A DNA stretch of 64,000 nucleotides. It comes from Methanomassiliicoccus sp. (lineage in GTDB: Archaea; Thermoplasmatota; Thermoplasmata; Methanomassiliicoccales; Methanomassiliicoccaceae). The notes under the pieces are model-generated. The model did no database searches. It was not told where the DNA came from and was given only the letters and a program-made list of their open reading frames with translations. Shown here one piece after another: positions 26,681-35,194 of this stretch. Numbering within the stretch: position 1 is the first letter of the stretch; each line of letters starts with the position of its first letter. Where the stretch lies: the NCBI GenBank assembly GCA_012719175.1, contig JAAYAX010000005.1:1-64000 (forward strand), read 5' to 3'. A program made the translations under genes and the position numbers.

Positions 26681-27465
26681 AGACCCAACACCTCTTCCAT
26701 AGAATGGACCATCCCATCTTTCCTTCCGGCCACCCAACGAACGGCCAACAAGCAACCTTCGGCGAACGCCTCCCGGGAGTGGGCCCGGTGGGTCAGCTCG
26801 ATCCTTTCCTTCTTTCCAGCAAATATGACAGTGTGCTCACCAACGACATCCCCCGCTCTCACTGAATGGATGCCGATCTCCCTTCCCCTCGCTCCGACCA
26901 TGCCCTCTCTTCCGTAGATGATCTGCCCTACGTCAGTGGCCTCACAGATTATATCCGCGGCCCGGCGCGCTGTACCCGAGGGGGCGTCCTTCTTTTGGGA
27001 GTGATGTACCTCTACGATCTCCACATCATAGTCCTTGAGTGAGCGGGCCAGCATGTCGCATGTCTTGAAGAAGACGTTCACGCCCACTGAGAAATTTGGG
27101 GCCACCACGGCCGAGGAGCCATGCTTCTGAACATGGGAACGCAGTTCGGCCATGACCTCGGCAGGTATGCCCGTCGTTCCGATGACGTAGTTCAGACCAG
27201 GACGCATTATGGACGGCAGGTTCATACCGATGGCCGTGGGAGAGGTGAGATCGACATATACGTCCGCGTTCGAGAGCACCTCATCCCGGCTCCCCATCTC
27301 CCTAGCTTGCACCCCTGGAGCTATCTCTCGCCCAGCACTTTCGCTGCCTGCAGATACCAGGCCGCCCACCAGGCGCATATCGTCCCGCATTTTTATGAGG
27401 GAGCACACCAAGCTTCCCAGCTTGCCCGTGGCCCCTCCCACGACTACACTGATCAAATCGGCCAC
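26677..27465 (-). CDS. dapB: 4-hydroxy-tetrahydrodipicolinate reductase
   Basis: A 262-residue NAD(P)H enzyme. The nucleotide loop is VVGGATGKLGSLVCSL and the catalytic signature EVHHSQKKDAPSGTA contains the active-site His-His and Lys. Translationally coupled to lysC and 2 nt after dapA. Confidence 0.95.
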   Translation of the reverse strand: MADLISVVVGGATGKLGSLVCSLIKMRDDMRLVGGLVSAGSESAGREIAPGVQAREMGSRDEVLSNADVYVDLTSPTAIGMNLPSIMRPGLNYVIGTTGIPAEVMAELRSHVQKHGSSAVVAPNFSVGVNVFFKTCDMLARSLKDYDVEIVEVHHSQKKDAPSGTARRAADIICEATDVGQIIYGREGMVGARGREIGIHSVRAGDVVGEHTVIFAGKKERIELTHRAHSREAFAEGCLLAVRWVAGRKDGMVHSMEEVLGL

Positions 27466-27467
27466 CC

Positions 27468-28340
27468 TTAGATCAGCTTGCGTTCTGCGAGCACCGACCT
27501 CAGTGCCTCCAGGTTCTTCTGGCTCATATCACACAGGGGAAGTCGGAACGTTCCCGCGGGCCTTCCCATGAGGCGCAGCGCGGTCTTGACGGGGATGGGG
27601 TTGGTCTCCAGGAACAGGGCGGTGAATATCGGCAGCAGATTTTCGTTGATGCTCCTCGCCTCGGTCATGTTCCCGTCCAATATCGCTCGGACCAGGGACA
27701 GCATGGCCTCAGGCAGTATGTTGGAGGTGACCGATATGACTCCCTTGGCCCCCAATGCCATGGCCGGCAATACCATGGTGTCATCGCCCGATAGCACGGT
27801 AAAGTCCTTGGGTGCACCTGCCAGGATCCTCGCGATCTGATTGATGTCCCCCGATGCCTCCTTTACCCCGACCATACTGGGTATCTCCGCCAGCTTGAGC
27901 ATGGTGGCGGCGGTGATATTGGAACCGGTGCGGGAGGGAATGTTGTATATTATCGTAGGAACGTCCACCGCGGCGTCGATGGCCTCGAAGTGCTTGATTA
28001 TCCCTGCCTGTGTGGGCCTGTTGTAGTAAGGGGACACGGACAGAACGCCGTCCACCCCCAGGTCCTTGGCGCCCTTGCTTAGATGTATGGCCTCGCTGGT
28101 GGCGTTGGAACCTGTCCCAGCGATGACCTTGGACTTTTTAGCCTCATCCCGTACGATCTTTATGACCTGCAAGTGCTCCTCGTGATTGAGCGTTGCGGAT
28201 TCGCCAGTGGAGCCGCAGGGCACTAAGATGCGAATCCCCCTTTCCTCCTGGAATCTGACCAGCTCCCTAAGGCCATCCTCGTCGATGTCCCCCGTACGGG
28301 TCATGGGAGTAATGATGGCAGTAGCGCATCCAGAGAACAT
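27468..28340 (-). CDS. dapA: 4-hydroxy-tetrahydrodipicolinate synthase
   Basis: A 290-residue aldolase-fold enzyme condensing pyruvate with aspartate semialdehyde. The Schiff-base Lys is in SMVGVKEASGDINQI, the catalytic Tyr in SVSPYYNRPTQAGI, and PCGSTGESATLNHEEH is typical. It begins one base after the regulator gene, so regulator and enzymes share a transcript. A separate asd gene is not in the window. Confidence 0.95.
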   Translation of the reverse strand: MFSGCATAIITPMTRTGDIDEDGLRELVRFQEERGIRILVPCGSTGESATLNHEEHLQVIKIVRDEAKKSKVIAGTGSNATSEAIHLSKGAKDLGVDGVLSVSPYYNRPTQAGIIKHFEAIDAAVDVPTIIYNIPSRTGSNITAATMLKLAEIPSMVGVKEASGDINQIARILAGAPKDFTVLSGDDTMVLPAMALGAKGVISVTSNILPEAMLSLVRAILDGNMTEARSINENLLPIFTALFLETNPIPVKTALRLMGRPAGTFRLPLCDMSQKNLEALRSVLAERKLI

Positions 28341-28341
28341 C

Positions 28342-28764
28342 TCATGCGCCCCCGAAATGCTCTTTGAGGATCAGCCGGGTCCGGGTGGATTGGACGTTGT
28401 CGAACCTTCTGATCCTCTCTATGATCTCGTTAAGCTGAGGTGAGGAGGTGACATCGATGATGGCGACCACATCCTCCTCGCCCGTGACCTCGAAGACCTC
28501 GGAGACGCCCTCGAACTTGGAGATCTTACCGGAGACGTCGGACGTGTTTACGTTCACATTGATCTTTATTTCGATTATAGCCTTGACGTTCTTGCTGCTG
28601 GTCTTGATGGTGAAGCACTGGATGACATTGTCATCCACCAATTTACGGACCCTGCTTCGGATGGTCCCCTCTGATACCTTCAGCTGGTTGGCGATGTCCA
28701 CGAAGGGTCGCCGGGAGTCCTTCTTGAGGATCTCGATGATCTTCTCGTCCAGGTAATCTATCAC
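28342..28764 (-). CDS. Lrp/AsnC-family regulator of the lysine operon
   Basis: A 140-residue protein with an N-terminal winged helix (LDEKIIEILKKDSRRPFVDIANQLKVSEGTIRSRVRKL) and a C-terminal RAM/ACT-like ligand domain (VSEVFEVTGEEDVVAIIDV). The second GTG (28764) is preferred since GAGGTG lies 6 nt before it and would overlap the first GTG at 28773. As first gene of the operon it resembles Sulfolobus LysM, an Lrp protein controlling lysine genes; the effector being lysine here is inference. A palindrome just upstream may be its operator. Confidence 0.88.
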   Translation of the reverse strand: MIDYLDEKIIEILKKDSRRPFVDIANQLKVSEGTIRSRVRKLVDDNVIQCFTIKTSSKNVKAIIEIKINVNVNTSDVSGKISKFEGVSEVFEVTGEEDVVAIIDVTSSPQLNEIIERIRRFDNVQSTRTRLILKEHFGGA

Positions 28765-28779
28765 GTTTTCCACCTCATT

Positions 28780-28799
28780 GAATTGAATATTACGAATTC
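28780..28799. promoter_or_regulatory. Palindrome upstream of the Lrp-type gene
   Basis: GAATT-N10-AATTC, a perfect 5-bp-arm inverted repeat with an AT-rich centre, 16-35 nt before the regulator start. Position and form fit an Lrp-type operator for autoregulation of the lysine operon. A TATA-like TTAAATAA lies about 35 nt further upstream. Confidence 0.45.
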
Positions 28800-28889
28800 C
28801 TCAATACTTTTTGATGATAATGGAGGTATGTTATTTAATTATTCTGAATTTTGCTAGATATGCTTCTGGAAAAATAGAATGAAATTACG

Positions 28890-29339
28890 TTATCGGACCT
28901 CTTTCAGGAACTCTTGCCATCTCTTCGCATCTTCGACCTTCCCCATTAGCTCACGGTACTTTATCTGGTCATCCTTCTCGGAGGTGCTGCGGAGCTCGTC
29001 GACCGCCCTCATCAATGAGCGGGCCTCGTTCATTAGCCCACAGGCCTTGGCTCGGGTCACGTCCCCATGCTTGATCTCCCTCTCCATCTCTTTTATCTTA
29101 TCGTCCAGCAGGCGGGCCAGTGTCTCCGCCTCGCGGCGCTCCTCCTCGGTATGACTGTCGCGAACGATATAGTCGAACACGATGTCCCGTAGGTTGACCT
29201 TACGATCACCTACGACGATATCCTGGGGTATGACCTCGCCTACCCAGAAGAGGAGAGAGTGGATCCGCGACACGATCTTGTCGCGGTCTTCCCGGGAAAG
29301 GCGGGGCGGCCCTTGGCAGACGTCCTTAACATCAGGCAT
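28890..29339 (-). CDS. DUF5788-like helical protein
   Basis: A 149-residue, highly charged, mostly alpha-helical protein (RREAETLARLLDDKIKEMER, then AKACGLMNEARSLMRAVDEL) with a short N-terminal strand-rich part. It resembles archaeal DUF5788 proteins, whose function is unknown. It follows the PRTase-type regulator by one base, so the two are cotranscribed. Confidence 0.6.
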   Translation of the reverse strand: MPDVKDVCQGPPRLSREDRDKIVSRIHSLLFWVGEVIPQDIVVGDRKVNLRDIVFDYIVRDSHTEEERREAETLARLLDDKIKEMEREIKHGDVTRAKACGLMNEARSLMRAVDELRSTSEKDDQIKYRELMGKVEDAKRWQEFLKEVR

Positions 29340-29340
29340 G

Positions 29341-29982
29341 TCAGTGATAGGGGAAGGAGTGCAGGGGACCTCCTCCTAGGATGGTCCCCCCCATCGATCG
29401 TGCCCTGATCAGGCCACGAAGGGGCACCCCTCCGATCTCATTGAGGCTGCTCTTGTTCACGATGACCACTATCAGAACGGGCTCGCCCCCGGCCTCCCGA
29501 ACGTCCTTAATGGCCTCTTCCGCGGTGGCGCCCGTGGTTATGACGTCGTCGATGATGACCGTTCTCTTGCCACCTATGGACGCATAGTTGGCAGAGATGG
29601 CGCCCCCCGTTTCTCCCCTCTTCGCGGGGGGCTTGTACACTGCAAGGTCCAGGCCGAGGTTCTCCGATATATACGTCGCGAAGGGGACACCGTTGAGGGC
29701 GATCCCCAGGACCGTATCCACTTCCAACTTCTGCTTGTCCAGTTCCTCCTCGATGATGTCTGCAAGGATATCGCTCATCAACGCCATGCGGGTGCCGCTG
29801 ACCCCCAGGCTCCTCCACCCGATCTTAACATCGCTGGGAGGGAGACCGCCATCCTCGCCTTGTTCCACCAGATAGCGGACGGTGTCTACTGACAGATGGA
29901 GCTCGTCTGCCACCTCTCTGTCGCTTAGCCCCTTTTCGTTCAGCACCCGTGCCCTCTTGGTCAGCTCTTTGACGTCCACCAT
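29341..29982 (-). CDS. PRTase-type transcriptional regulator, GfcR/PyrE-like
   Basis: A 213-residue protein with an N-terminal helix-turn-helix (RARVLNEKGLSDREVADELHLSVDTVRYL) fused to a type I phosphoribosyltransferase domain whose PRPP loop is VIIDDVITTGATAEEA. This layout is that of archaeal GfcR-type proteins, annotated as orotate phosphoribosyltransferase-like and shown in haloarchaea to regulate sugar metabolism. ATG 29982 is preferred as it begins the HTH; the upstream extension overlaps panE. Ligand here unknown. Confidence 0.8.
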   Translation of the reverse strand: MVDVKELTKRARVLNEKGLSDREVADELHLSVDTVRYLVEQGEDGGLPPSDVKIGWRSLGVSGTRMALMSDILADIIEEELDKQKLEVDTVLGIALNGVPFATYISENLGLDLAVYKPPAKRGETGGAISANYASIGGKRTVIIDDVITTGATAEEAIKDVREAGGEPVLIVVIVNKSSLNEIGGVPLRGLIRARSMGGTILGGGPLHSFPYH

Positions 29983-30028
29983 GGTCTCGCCTGATAATGG
30001 CCCGAACGCGCTATTAATTGCTTTGGAA

Positions 30029-30916
30029 CTAAAGCGATCGGACCAGGGACCACAAGGCACGGTTGACAGGCATGCTCACACCATAGCATTCGCCCGCTTC
30101 GGCCAGGGCCCCGTTTATGGAGTCGATCTCGGTCCTCTTCCCCCGTTCCACGTCCTGAAGCATGCTGGAGCGGTTACGGGCGGTCATCCTCGCGACCTCC
30201 AAGACCTTCTCGAAAAGGTCTCCCCGTCCCAGCGCGATCCCGTTGGCCTCTGCGGCCTTAGCACACTCCTGGCATGCCGCCCTGCTCAGCTCCTGCAGCT
30301 CCCTCTGCTGGCTGATGCATCCGTTCTCCTTCCTTACCAGAGCGGTTATGGGATTGATGGACGCGTTGATTATGGCCTTCATCCAGATCTCAGGGCCGAT
30401 GTTCGCGGAGACCCGCGTGGGCAGCCCCACGGACGACAGCGTCTCGCCCACCCTGATCGCCAGGCCATGCTGCCCCGAGGGCGATCCCAATACGGTCTCC
30501 CCCAGGCCGGCCAGGCATATGTATCCAGGTCGGGAGAAGGTGACCCCCATAAAGGGGACCCCCATGATGACCCGCGAGCCGAAAGCTCTTCCCAAGGTCT
30601 CAGAGTTTCCAAGACCGTTCTGCAACGAGACCACGGCCGTCTCCTTGCCCACCATGGTCTCCACCTCTCGAACTGCCACGCGAGTATCGTAGGCCTTGAC
30701 CGTCACCAGCACCATGTCCTGTATGCCCAGGCCCTCAGCGACGGTCGTAGCCTTGGGGTGGTGGACCCCTTCCAACATCCCGCCGATTTGAAGCCCGTTC
30801 GTGTTCACGGCGTCGATGTGCTCCTGGCGTCCCACCAATGTGACATCATGGTCCTCTGACAGGAGCCCTCCGTAGAGGCTTCCCAACGCTCCCGCCCCGA
30901 ACACCGCGATCCTCAT
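30029..30916 (-). CDS. panE: 2-dehydropantoate 2-reductase
   Basis: A 295-residue NADPH enzyme reducing ketopantoate to pantoate, for coenzyme A. The N-terminal RIAVFGAGALGSLYGGLL and the central catalytic Lys in EIWMKAIINASINPITAL are characteristic, with a family-typical length. Its start overlaps the stop of the alkyltransferase-endonuclease V gene by four bases. Confidence 0.9.
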   Translation of the reverse strand: MRIAVFGAGALGSLYGGLLSEDHDVTLVGRQEHIDAVNTNGLQIGGMLEGVHHPKATTVAEGLGIQDMVLVTVKAYDTRVAVREVETMVGKETAVVSLQNGLGNSETLGRAFGSRVIMGVPFMGVTFSRPGYICLAGLGETVLGSPSGQHGLAIRVGETLSSVGLPTRVSANIGPEIWMKAIINASINPITALVRKENGCISQQRELQELSRAACQECAKAAEANGIALGRGDLFEKVLEVARMTARNRSSMLQDVERGKRTEIDSINGALAEAGECYGVSMPVNRALWSLVRSL

Positions 30917-31884
30917 CGGTGCGATCTCCTGAACTCGTTAGCGAGCTCGTGCGCTCGTCGAAGAGGAGAAGGGATGCCGTTCCTGATCAGAGGTTCGCAT
31001 ACCGCCACGGCCGTGGCCAGGGACACTCGGTGACCCACTGATACATAGGTGGACCTCTTCCCCGTGCCTAGACGGTATCCCTTCAGCTCACCGTCAAGGA
31101 AGATCGACGCCTTCCCATCCCGGGCCTCACCTACCTTTCCAACGAGATGCCTCTTGGCCGCGCCTATTGTAGGCACCTCTAGCATCAGACCTAGCTGAGA
31201 AGCGATCCCCGCCCCCCGCGGGTGAAGTACTCCATGCCCGTCCACGAGGTACACGATACCCTCACGACGATCGATCAGCGGCCGCAGGACCGGAAGCTCC
31301 CGGTAGGCCAGGTACGTGGGTATGTACGGAAACCTCACGGTGGTGTGCTCCGTCCTCTCCTCCACCAACTTCCCCGAGTTGAGATCGCATATCACTATGG
31401 CCCCGTACGCGTTAGGACCATCGTACGAGACATCAAGGCCCGCGACCAGGTGTGGCCTCTCGCCTTCGTCCTTCTCCACCACCATGGTACCGAGCCGGGT
31501 CTGCTCCTCATGCAGTTCCCTGAGGACCGGTCGTGAACGGAAGCCGGTAAACCTTATGGTCTTCAGGTCATGGACCGTGCCCTCGACCACCTTTACTCCC
31601 TCATCCCCCAGCAATCTTTCCTTCTCCGCTGCCCCTTTACCATGACCTCCATACCATCCAGCCCTTCCCGTGGAGTATACGACCCGGTGGCAGGGGACGA
31701 CTATGGGAGTAGGATTCTTCGACAACACCTCACCGACCATCCTGGCGGCCACGGGATCTCCCATGGCAGCAGCGATGTCGCCATAGGTGGACACCATACC
31801 CTTAGGTATCTGGCTCGTCAGCTCATAGACCAATGAGATGAGGTCAGGTTCTTTCCTTGCAGGAGGGGCTCGCGTTCCGGTCAT
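30913..31884 (-). CDS. Fused O6-alkylguanine-DNA alkyltransferase domain and endonuclease V
   Basis: A 323-residue two-domain DNA repair protein. Residues 12-100 are an alkyltransferase DNA-binding domain with the active-site PCHRVV and the helix MVSTYGDIAAAMG. Residues 120-323 are endonuclease V: the metal-binding acids appear in VAGLDVSYDG, LAYRELPVL and YLVDGHGVLHPRG. The first removes O6-alkyl groups from guanine, the second cuts next to deoxyinosine. A similar fusion is known from Ferroplasma. The N-terminal beta domain of full-length Ogt is absent. Cotranslated with panE. Confidence 0.9.
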   Translation of the reverse strand: MTGTRAPPARKEPDLISLVYELTSQIPKGMVSTYGDIAAAMGDPVAARMVGEVLSKNPTPIVVPCHRVVYSTGRAGWYGGHGKGAAEKERLLGDEGVKVVEGTVHDLKTIRFTGFRSRPVLRELHEEQTRLGTMVVEKDEGERPHLVAGLDVSYDGPNAYGAIVICDLNSGKLVEERTEHTTVRFPYIPTYLAYRELPVLRPLIDRREGIVYLVDGHGVLHPRGAGIASQLGLMLEVPTIGAAKRHLVGKVGEARDGKASIFLDGELKGYRLGTGKRSTYVSVGHRVSLATAVAVCEPLIRNGIPSPLRRAHELANEFRRSHR

Positions 31885-31953
31885 AAATTCCGGGCCTCAG
31901 CCACGTTGATCGGATCGAAGGGGGATAGGACCTGACGGCCACCAGTCGATCTT

Positions 31954-32451
31954 CTAGTGGGCGCCATATCTGTTTTCGAAGACAAGCTCATCCATAGATT
32001 TCCGTGGGCGGGCCTCCGGTGATTCGTCAGGGTAGCCCAAGGTAAGGCAAACGGTTACCGTGCGGTTCCCCGGCACACCCAGGACCTCTCCCACCTTTTC
32101 CTTGTCGAACGCACCGATCCAGCACGTACCCAGCCCCTTCTCGTGAGCGGCCAGGGTGATGTGGTCCATCATGATGGTCACGTCCACGCGGCTCCACTTC
32201 TGCTGAGGGTCCTCCACGGCTACCAAAAATACCGAGCACTCCTCCACGAACTTCTGGTTCTTGCAGATGGGGACAAGCCCTGCCTTAAGTACGGGGTCCT
32301 TGACCACAATGAGCTCCCATGCCTGCCTATTGGCCGCTGAGGGCGCCAAGCGTGCCGCTTCCAATACTTCCTTGAGAACATTGTCCGGGATATCCTTCCT
32401 CTTATACCTGCGAACGCTCCTGCGTGTCCGAATGGCCGTGGTCACATCCAT
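31954..32451 (-). CDS. Nitroreductase-family protein
   Basis: A 165-residue FMN-dependent nitroreductase-fold protein. The FMN motif is IRTRRSVRRYKRKDIPD, the second RLAPSAANRQAWELIVV, and the C-terminal LGYPDESPEARPRKSMDEL is family-typical. Physiological substrate unknown; anaerobes use such proteins for varied hydride transfers. It stands alone between two genes on the same strand. Confidence 0.87.
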   Translation of the reverse strand: MDVTTAIRTRRSVRRYKRKDIPDNVLKEVLEAARLAPSAANRQAWELIVVKDPVLKAGLVPICKNQKFVEECSVFLVAVEDPQQKWSRVDVTIMMDHITLAAHEKGLGTCWIGAFDKEKVGEVLGVPGNRTVTVCLTLGYPDESPEARPRKSMDELVFENRYGAH

Positions 32452-32533
32452 GATCTTCCGTCCTCTTCAACTGATTAGCGAATGTACCGACACCTTAGAA
32501 ATATATTGTTAAAAGGGAAGTTCTTGTCCCTCC

Positions 32534-34069
32534 CTAGGGTCCTTTTCTATCGCTCTTCAACGTCACCACGTTCTGGGGGAAGGGGATCTCGATGCCCTCG
32601 GCCATGAAGCGGTCGTATATGGCTTGGCGCACCTCTGATGCCACCCGCCACATCTTCTTTATCTCCACCCAGTACCACAGCTTGAAGTCTACGGAGGAAT
32701 CTCCGAACTTGGCCAAGCGGACATACGGCATCTGCCCATCCTGCCTTATGATATCAGGATGGTCGGAGGCGATCTTCAGTAGGACCTCCTTCACTTTGTT
32801 CAGGTCGGTACCGTAGGCCACGCCCACCTCCGCGCTCATGGAGCGGTGCATGTCCGGCCGGGAGTAGTTTATCACCTTCTTGTTGACAACATCGTTGTTG
32901 GGAACCACGATGATCTCATGGTCCGCGGTGTTGTACATGGTGGTGGACCGCAGACCTATCTTCTTTACCTCGCAGATCTCCCCGGTATCGATCTCTACGA
33001 GGTCCCCCACATTGAAGGGACGGTCCAGAAGTAGCTGCATACCTGCGAACACGTTGCTCAGGGTCTCCTGCACGGCAAAGGCGATGACTATTCCTATGAC
33101 CCCAAAGCCAGCGACCAGAAGGGTGAGGTCGATCCCGAAGAGGCTAAGCACCGCTCCCAGGGCGAACGTGGGTATGAGGATGAGGCCAGCCTTGTGAAAA
33201 AGGGGTACCAGAACATCATCGACCTCGGTATCGGTCACCTTGGACCACTTCTGAGCATAATGGATTATCACCCTGTCGAAGATGAGATAGGCCACATAGG
33301 CTAAGACCAGGATGAGAAGGATCTGGTACAGCAGGATTATGTTGACATGCCACTCCTGAGGTATGTCTATTATGGATAGGGAGTCCACCAGGCCAAAGAT
33401 CACGATCAGTAGGAATATCGGTACCCGGGTGACCTCCAGAATGCGATCGTCCAGATCGGTCTTGGTCTTTCTTGTCAGCATGTGGATGAAGGGGTCCACG
33501 ATGAAGTAGATGAAGGCGGCTATTGCCAGCCAGAATATGACCGTGAATATGAAGGACCATATCAAGGTGTTGAAGGGGGAGGGGAAATTGTTGTCCCAGA
33601 TCCCAAAGATCTTGTTCCCTGTGGACTCGAAGAGCGCTTCCACATGGACCATCGCCGACTTGGTCACCAAGTACACCTGATCAGGGTCGCTCATCTTGGT
33701 GAAGGTCATGTTGACATGGATAGGAAAGTCCATAGACTCCACTGCCTGAGTGGAGGACAACACAATGACTATCTCCCGGCTGGTCCCAGGCTCGAAAGCA
33801 GAATAATCTTGGCCGATCCCCAGGTCTACGTTTGAGGGCAGCCTGCCCTCATCGTTCGGACCTAAGGTCCCCACAACCTCCAGGAGGTAAGGTGAGGTAT
33901 CATTGTTGTACGCTACCCAGGTGAAGGTAATGGACTCGGTTGCCTCATCGATCTTCTCATAGCCTTCCTGTACCTCCAGGACATTGATACCATCCCCACT
34001 TACCGTTGGGGAAAGTAGGGCGATGGTCAGGATCAGCAGGACGGAAGATATCGCAAAGCTCCATCTCAT
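32534..34069 (-). CDS. MscS-family mechanosensitive channel with an extracytoplasmic domain
   Basis: About 511 residues. A signal/anchor (SFAISSVLLILTIALL) is followed by a 140-residue extracytoplasmic beta domain, a hydrophobic segment at about 170, three further membrane segments, the pore helix region (LLVAGFGVIGIVIAFAVQETLSNVFAG) and the MscS beta and C-terminal domains (FNVGDLVEIDTGEICEVKKIGLRST). It should release solutes on hypo-osmotic shock. A GTG at 34093 is also possible; ATG 34069 fits an AATTAATTAG element about 30 nt upstream. Confidence 0.85.
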   Translation of the reverse strand: MRWSFAISSVLLILTIALLSPTVSGDGINVLEVQEGYEKIDEATESITFTWVAYNNDTSPYLLEVVGTLGPNDEGRLPSNVDLGIGQDYSAFEPGTSREIVIVLSSTQAVESMDFPIHVNMTFTKMSDPDQVYLVTKSAMVHVEALFESTGNKIFGIWDNNFPSPFNTLIWSFIFTVIFWLAIAAFIYFIVDPFIHMLTRKTKTDLDDRILEVTRVPIFLLIVIFGLVDSLSIIDIPQEWHVNIILLYQILLILVLAYVAYLIFDRVIIHYAQKWSKVTDTEVDDVLVPLFHKAGLILIPTFALGAVLSLFGIDLTLLVAGFGVIGIVIAFAVQETLSNVFAGMQLLLDRPFNVGDLVEIDTGEICEVKKIGLRSTTMYNTADHEIIVVPNNDVVNKKVINYSRPDMHRSMSAEVGVAYGTDLNKVKEVLLKIASDHPDIIRQDGQMPYVRLAKFGDSSVDFKLWYWVEIKKMWRVASEVRQAIYDRFMAEGIEIPFPQNVVTLKSDRKGP

Positions 34070-34156
34070 CGTCTGCCAGGATAAAATACTCACTAATTAA
34101 TTTTCCTCGATAGCCATGTAGAAAGTGTTTTTAGCAACCAGCGTTTGGCCAGTCGC

Positions 34157-35041
34157 ATGGACTGGATATCTGTCCTCAAGGTTGCCATTGCGTTCATCGT
34201 GCTAGCCATCGCCGCCCGGGCTGATTGGAAGACCAGAGAGGCATCGGACGTGTACTGGATGGTGATCGGTGGGGCGGGCCTGGCATTCCTCGCGGCGCAG
34301 ATACTCTTCGATGGAGCTAACATCGCATATCTAGCCATATTGGCCCCAATCGCATGGTTCTTCGTGGACATCTTCTGGGACCGGAAAGGGATGTTCGAGG
34401 ACGGGATAAGCCCAATTCCCATGGGATTGTATGCCATGTCCTTCGGACTTCTTGCCGTGATGATCTACCAGTACAACGCTGACATCTACTTCTGGAAGCT
34501 GATGATAGTCCCTATCATGTTCCTTATCTTCATTCTCCTCTATCAGTTTGATATCATCAAGGGAGGTGCAGACGCGAAGGCCTTGATCGCCCTCTCCATC
34601 ATGTTCCCGCTCTATCCCATCATTGAACCGTTCCCATTGATCGCCCTTCCCTATGACGCGGCCCAGTTCGTGCTGCCGTTCCCCCTCCTGATCCTGTTCA
34701 ACGCAGCCATTATCACCGTTATCGTTCCCGTTCTCCTACTCTTCTACAACCTTTCCAAGAAGCAGGTCCGGTTCCCTGCCATGCTGCTCGGTTACAGGAT
34801 GCCCATTGAAGAGGCCAAAGGTAAGTTCGTGTGGCCCATGGAGCGTGTAGAAGAGGGGACAGTGAAGTTCAGCGTGTTCCCTCCGGCCTCAGAGACGGTC
34901 GAAGAGGACCTGGATAAGCTCAGCGCCGCCGGGCAAAATGAGGTATGGGTCACCCCCAAGGTCCCTTTCCTCATTCCTATCGCCGCATCATTGCTGTTCT
35001 CGGTCGTCATCGGCAACCTCCTGTTCCTGTTCATCCGCTGA
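34157..35041 (+). CDS. Archaeal prepilin/preflagellin peptidase (A24, FlaK/EppA-like)
   Basis: A 294-residue membrane aspartyl protease with six or more hydrophobic segments. The catalytic Asp are in IAARADWKTREASD and in the GxGD-type FDIIKGGADAKALI. It processes class III signal peptides of archaellins or pilins in the membrane. No pilin or archaellum gene is in the window. A C-terminal extension (about residues 205-270) is soluble and unlike FlaK, ending in a final membrane segment. ATG 34157 replaces the weaker TTG at 34145. Confidence 0.82.
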   Translation: MDWISVLKVAIAFIVLAIAARADWKTREASDVYWMVIGGAGLAFLAAQILFDGANIAYLAILAPIAWFFVDIFWDRKGMFEDGISPIPMGLYAMSFGLLAVMIYQYNADIYFWKLMIVPIMFLIFILLYQFDIIKGGADAKALIALSIMFPLYPIIEPFPLIALPYDAAQFVLPFPLLILFNAAIITVIVPVLLLFYNLSKKQVRFPAMLLGYRMPIEEAKGKFVWPMERVEEGTVKFSVFPPASETVEEDLDKLSAAGQNEVWVTPKVPFLIPIAASLLFSVVIGNLLFLFIR

Positions 35042-35194
35042 AATACTCTCGGATCTCATGAGATAGGCGGACGCGAGTTCAGCAGGGACGGCCCTCTTAA
35101 CGGAGCTGCATACGGTGGAGGTGAAAGGATGAGGCCTCAGCGGAGGCAAGCGCCATTGACCCTCTCCTCTCTCACCTGCAAGGAGTTCGATCGT
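35042..35194. other. Convergent intergenic region, GC-rich
   Basis: 153 bases between convergent genes, with GC-rich segments (for example GAGGCCTCAGCGGAGGC) that could fold. I see no tRNA features (no T-loop GGTTC sequence pairing) and cannot name an RNA. Confidence 0.25.

Noticed and set aside
35042-35194. tRNA-like or other structured RNA
   Set aside because: No T-loop with flanking pairs and no acceptor stem could be found on either strand.
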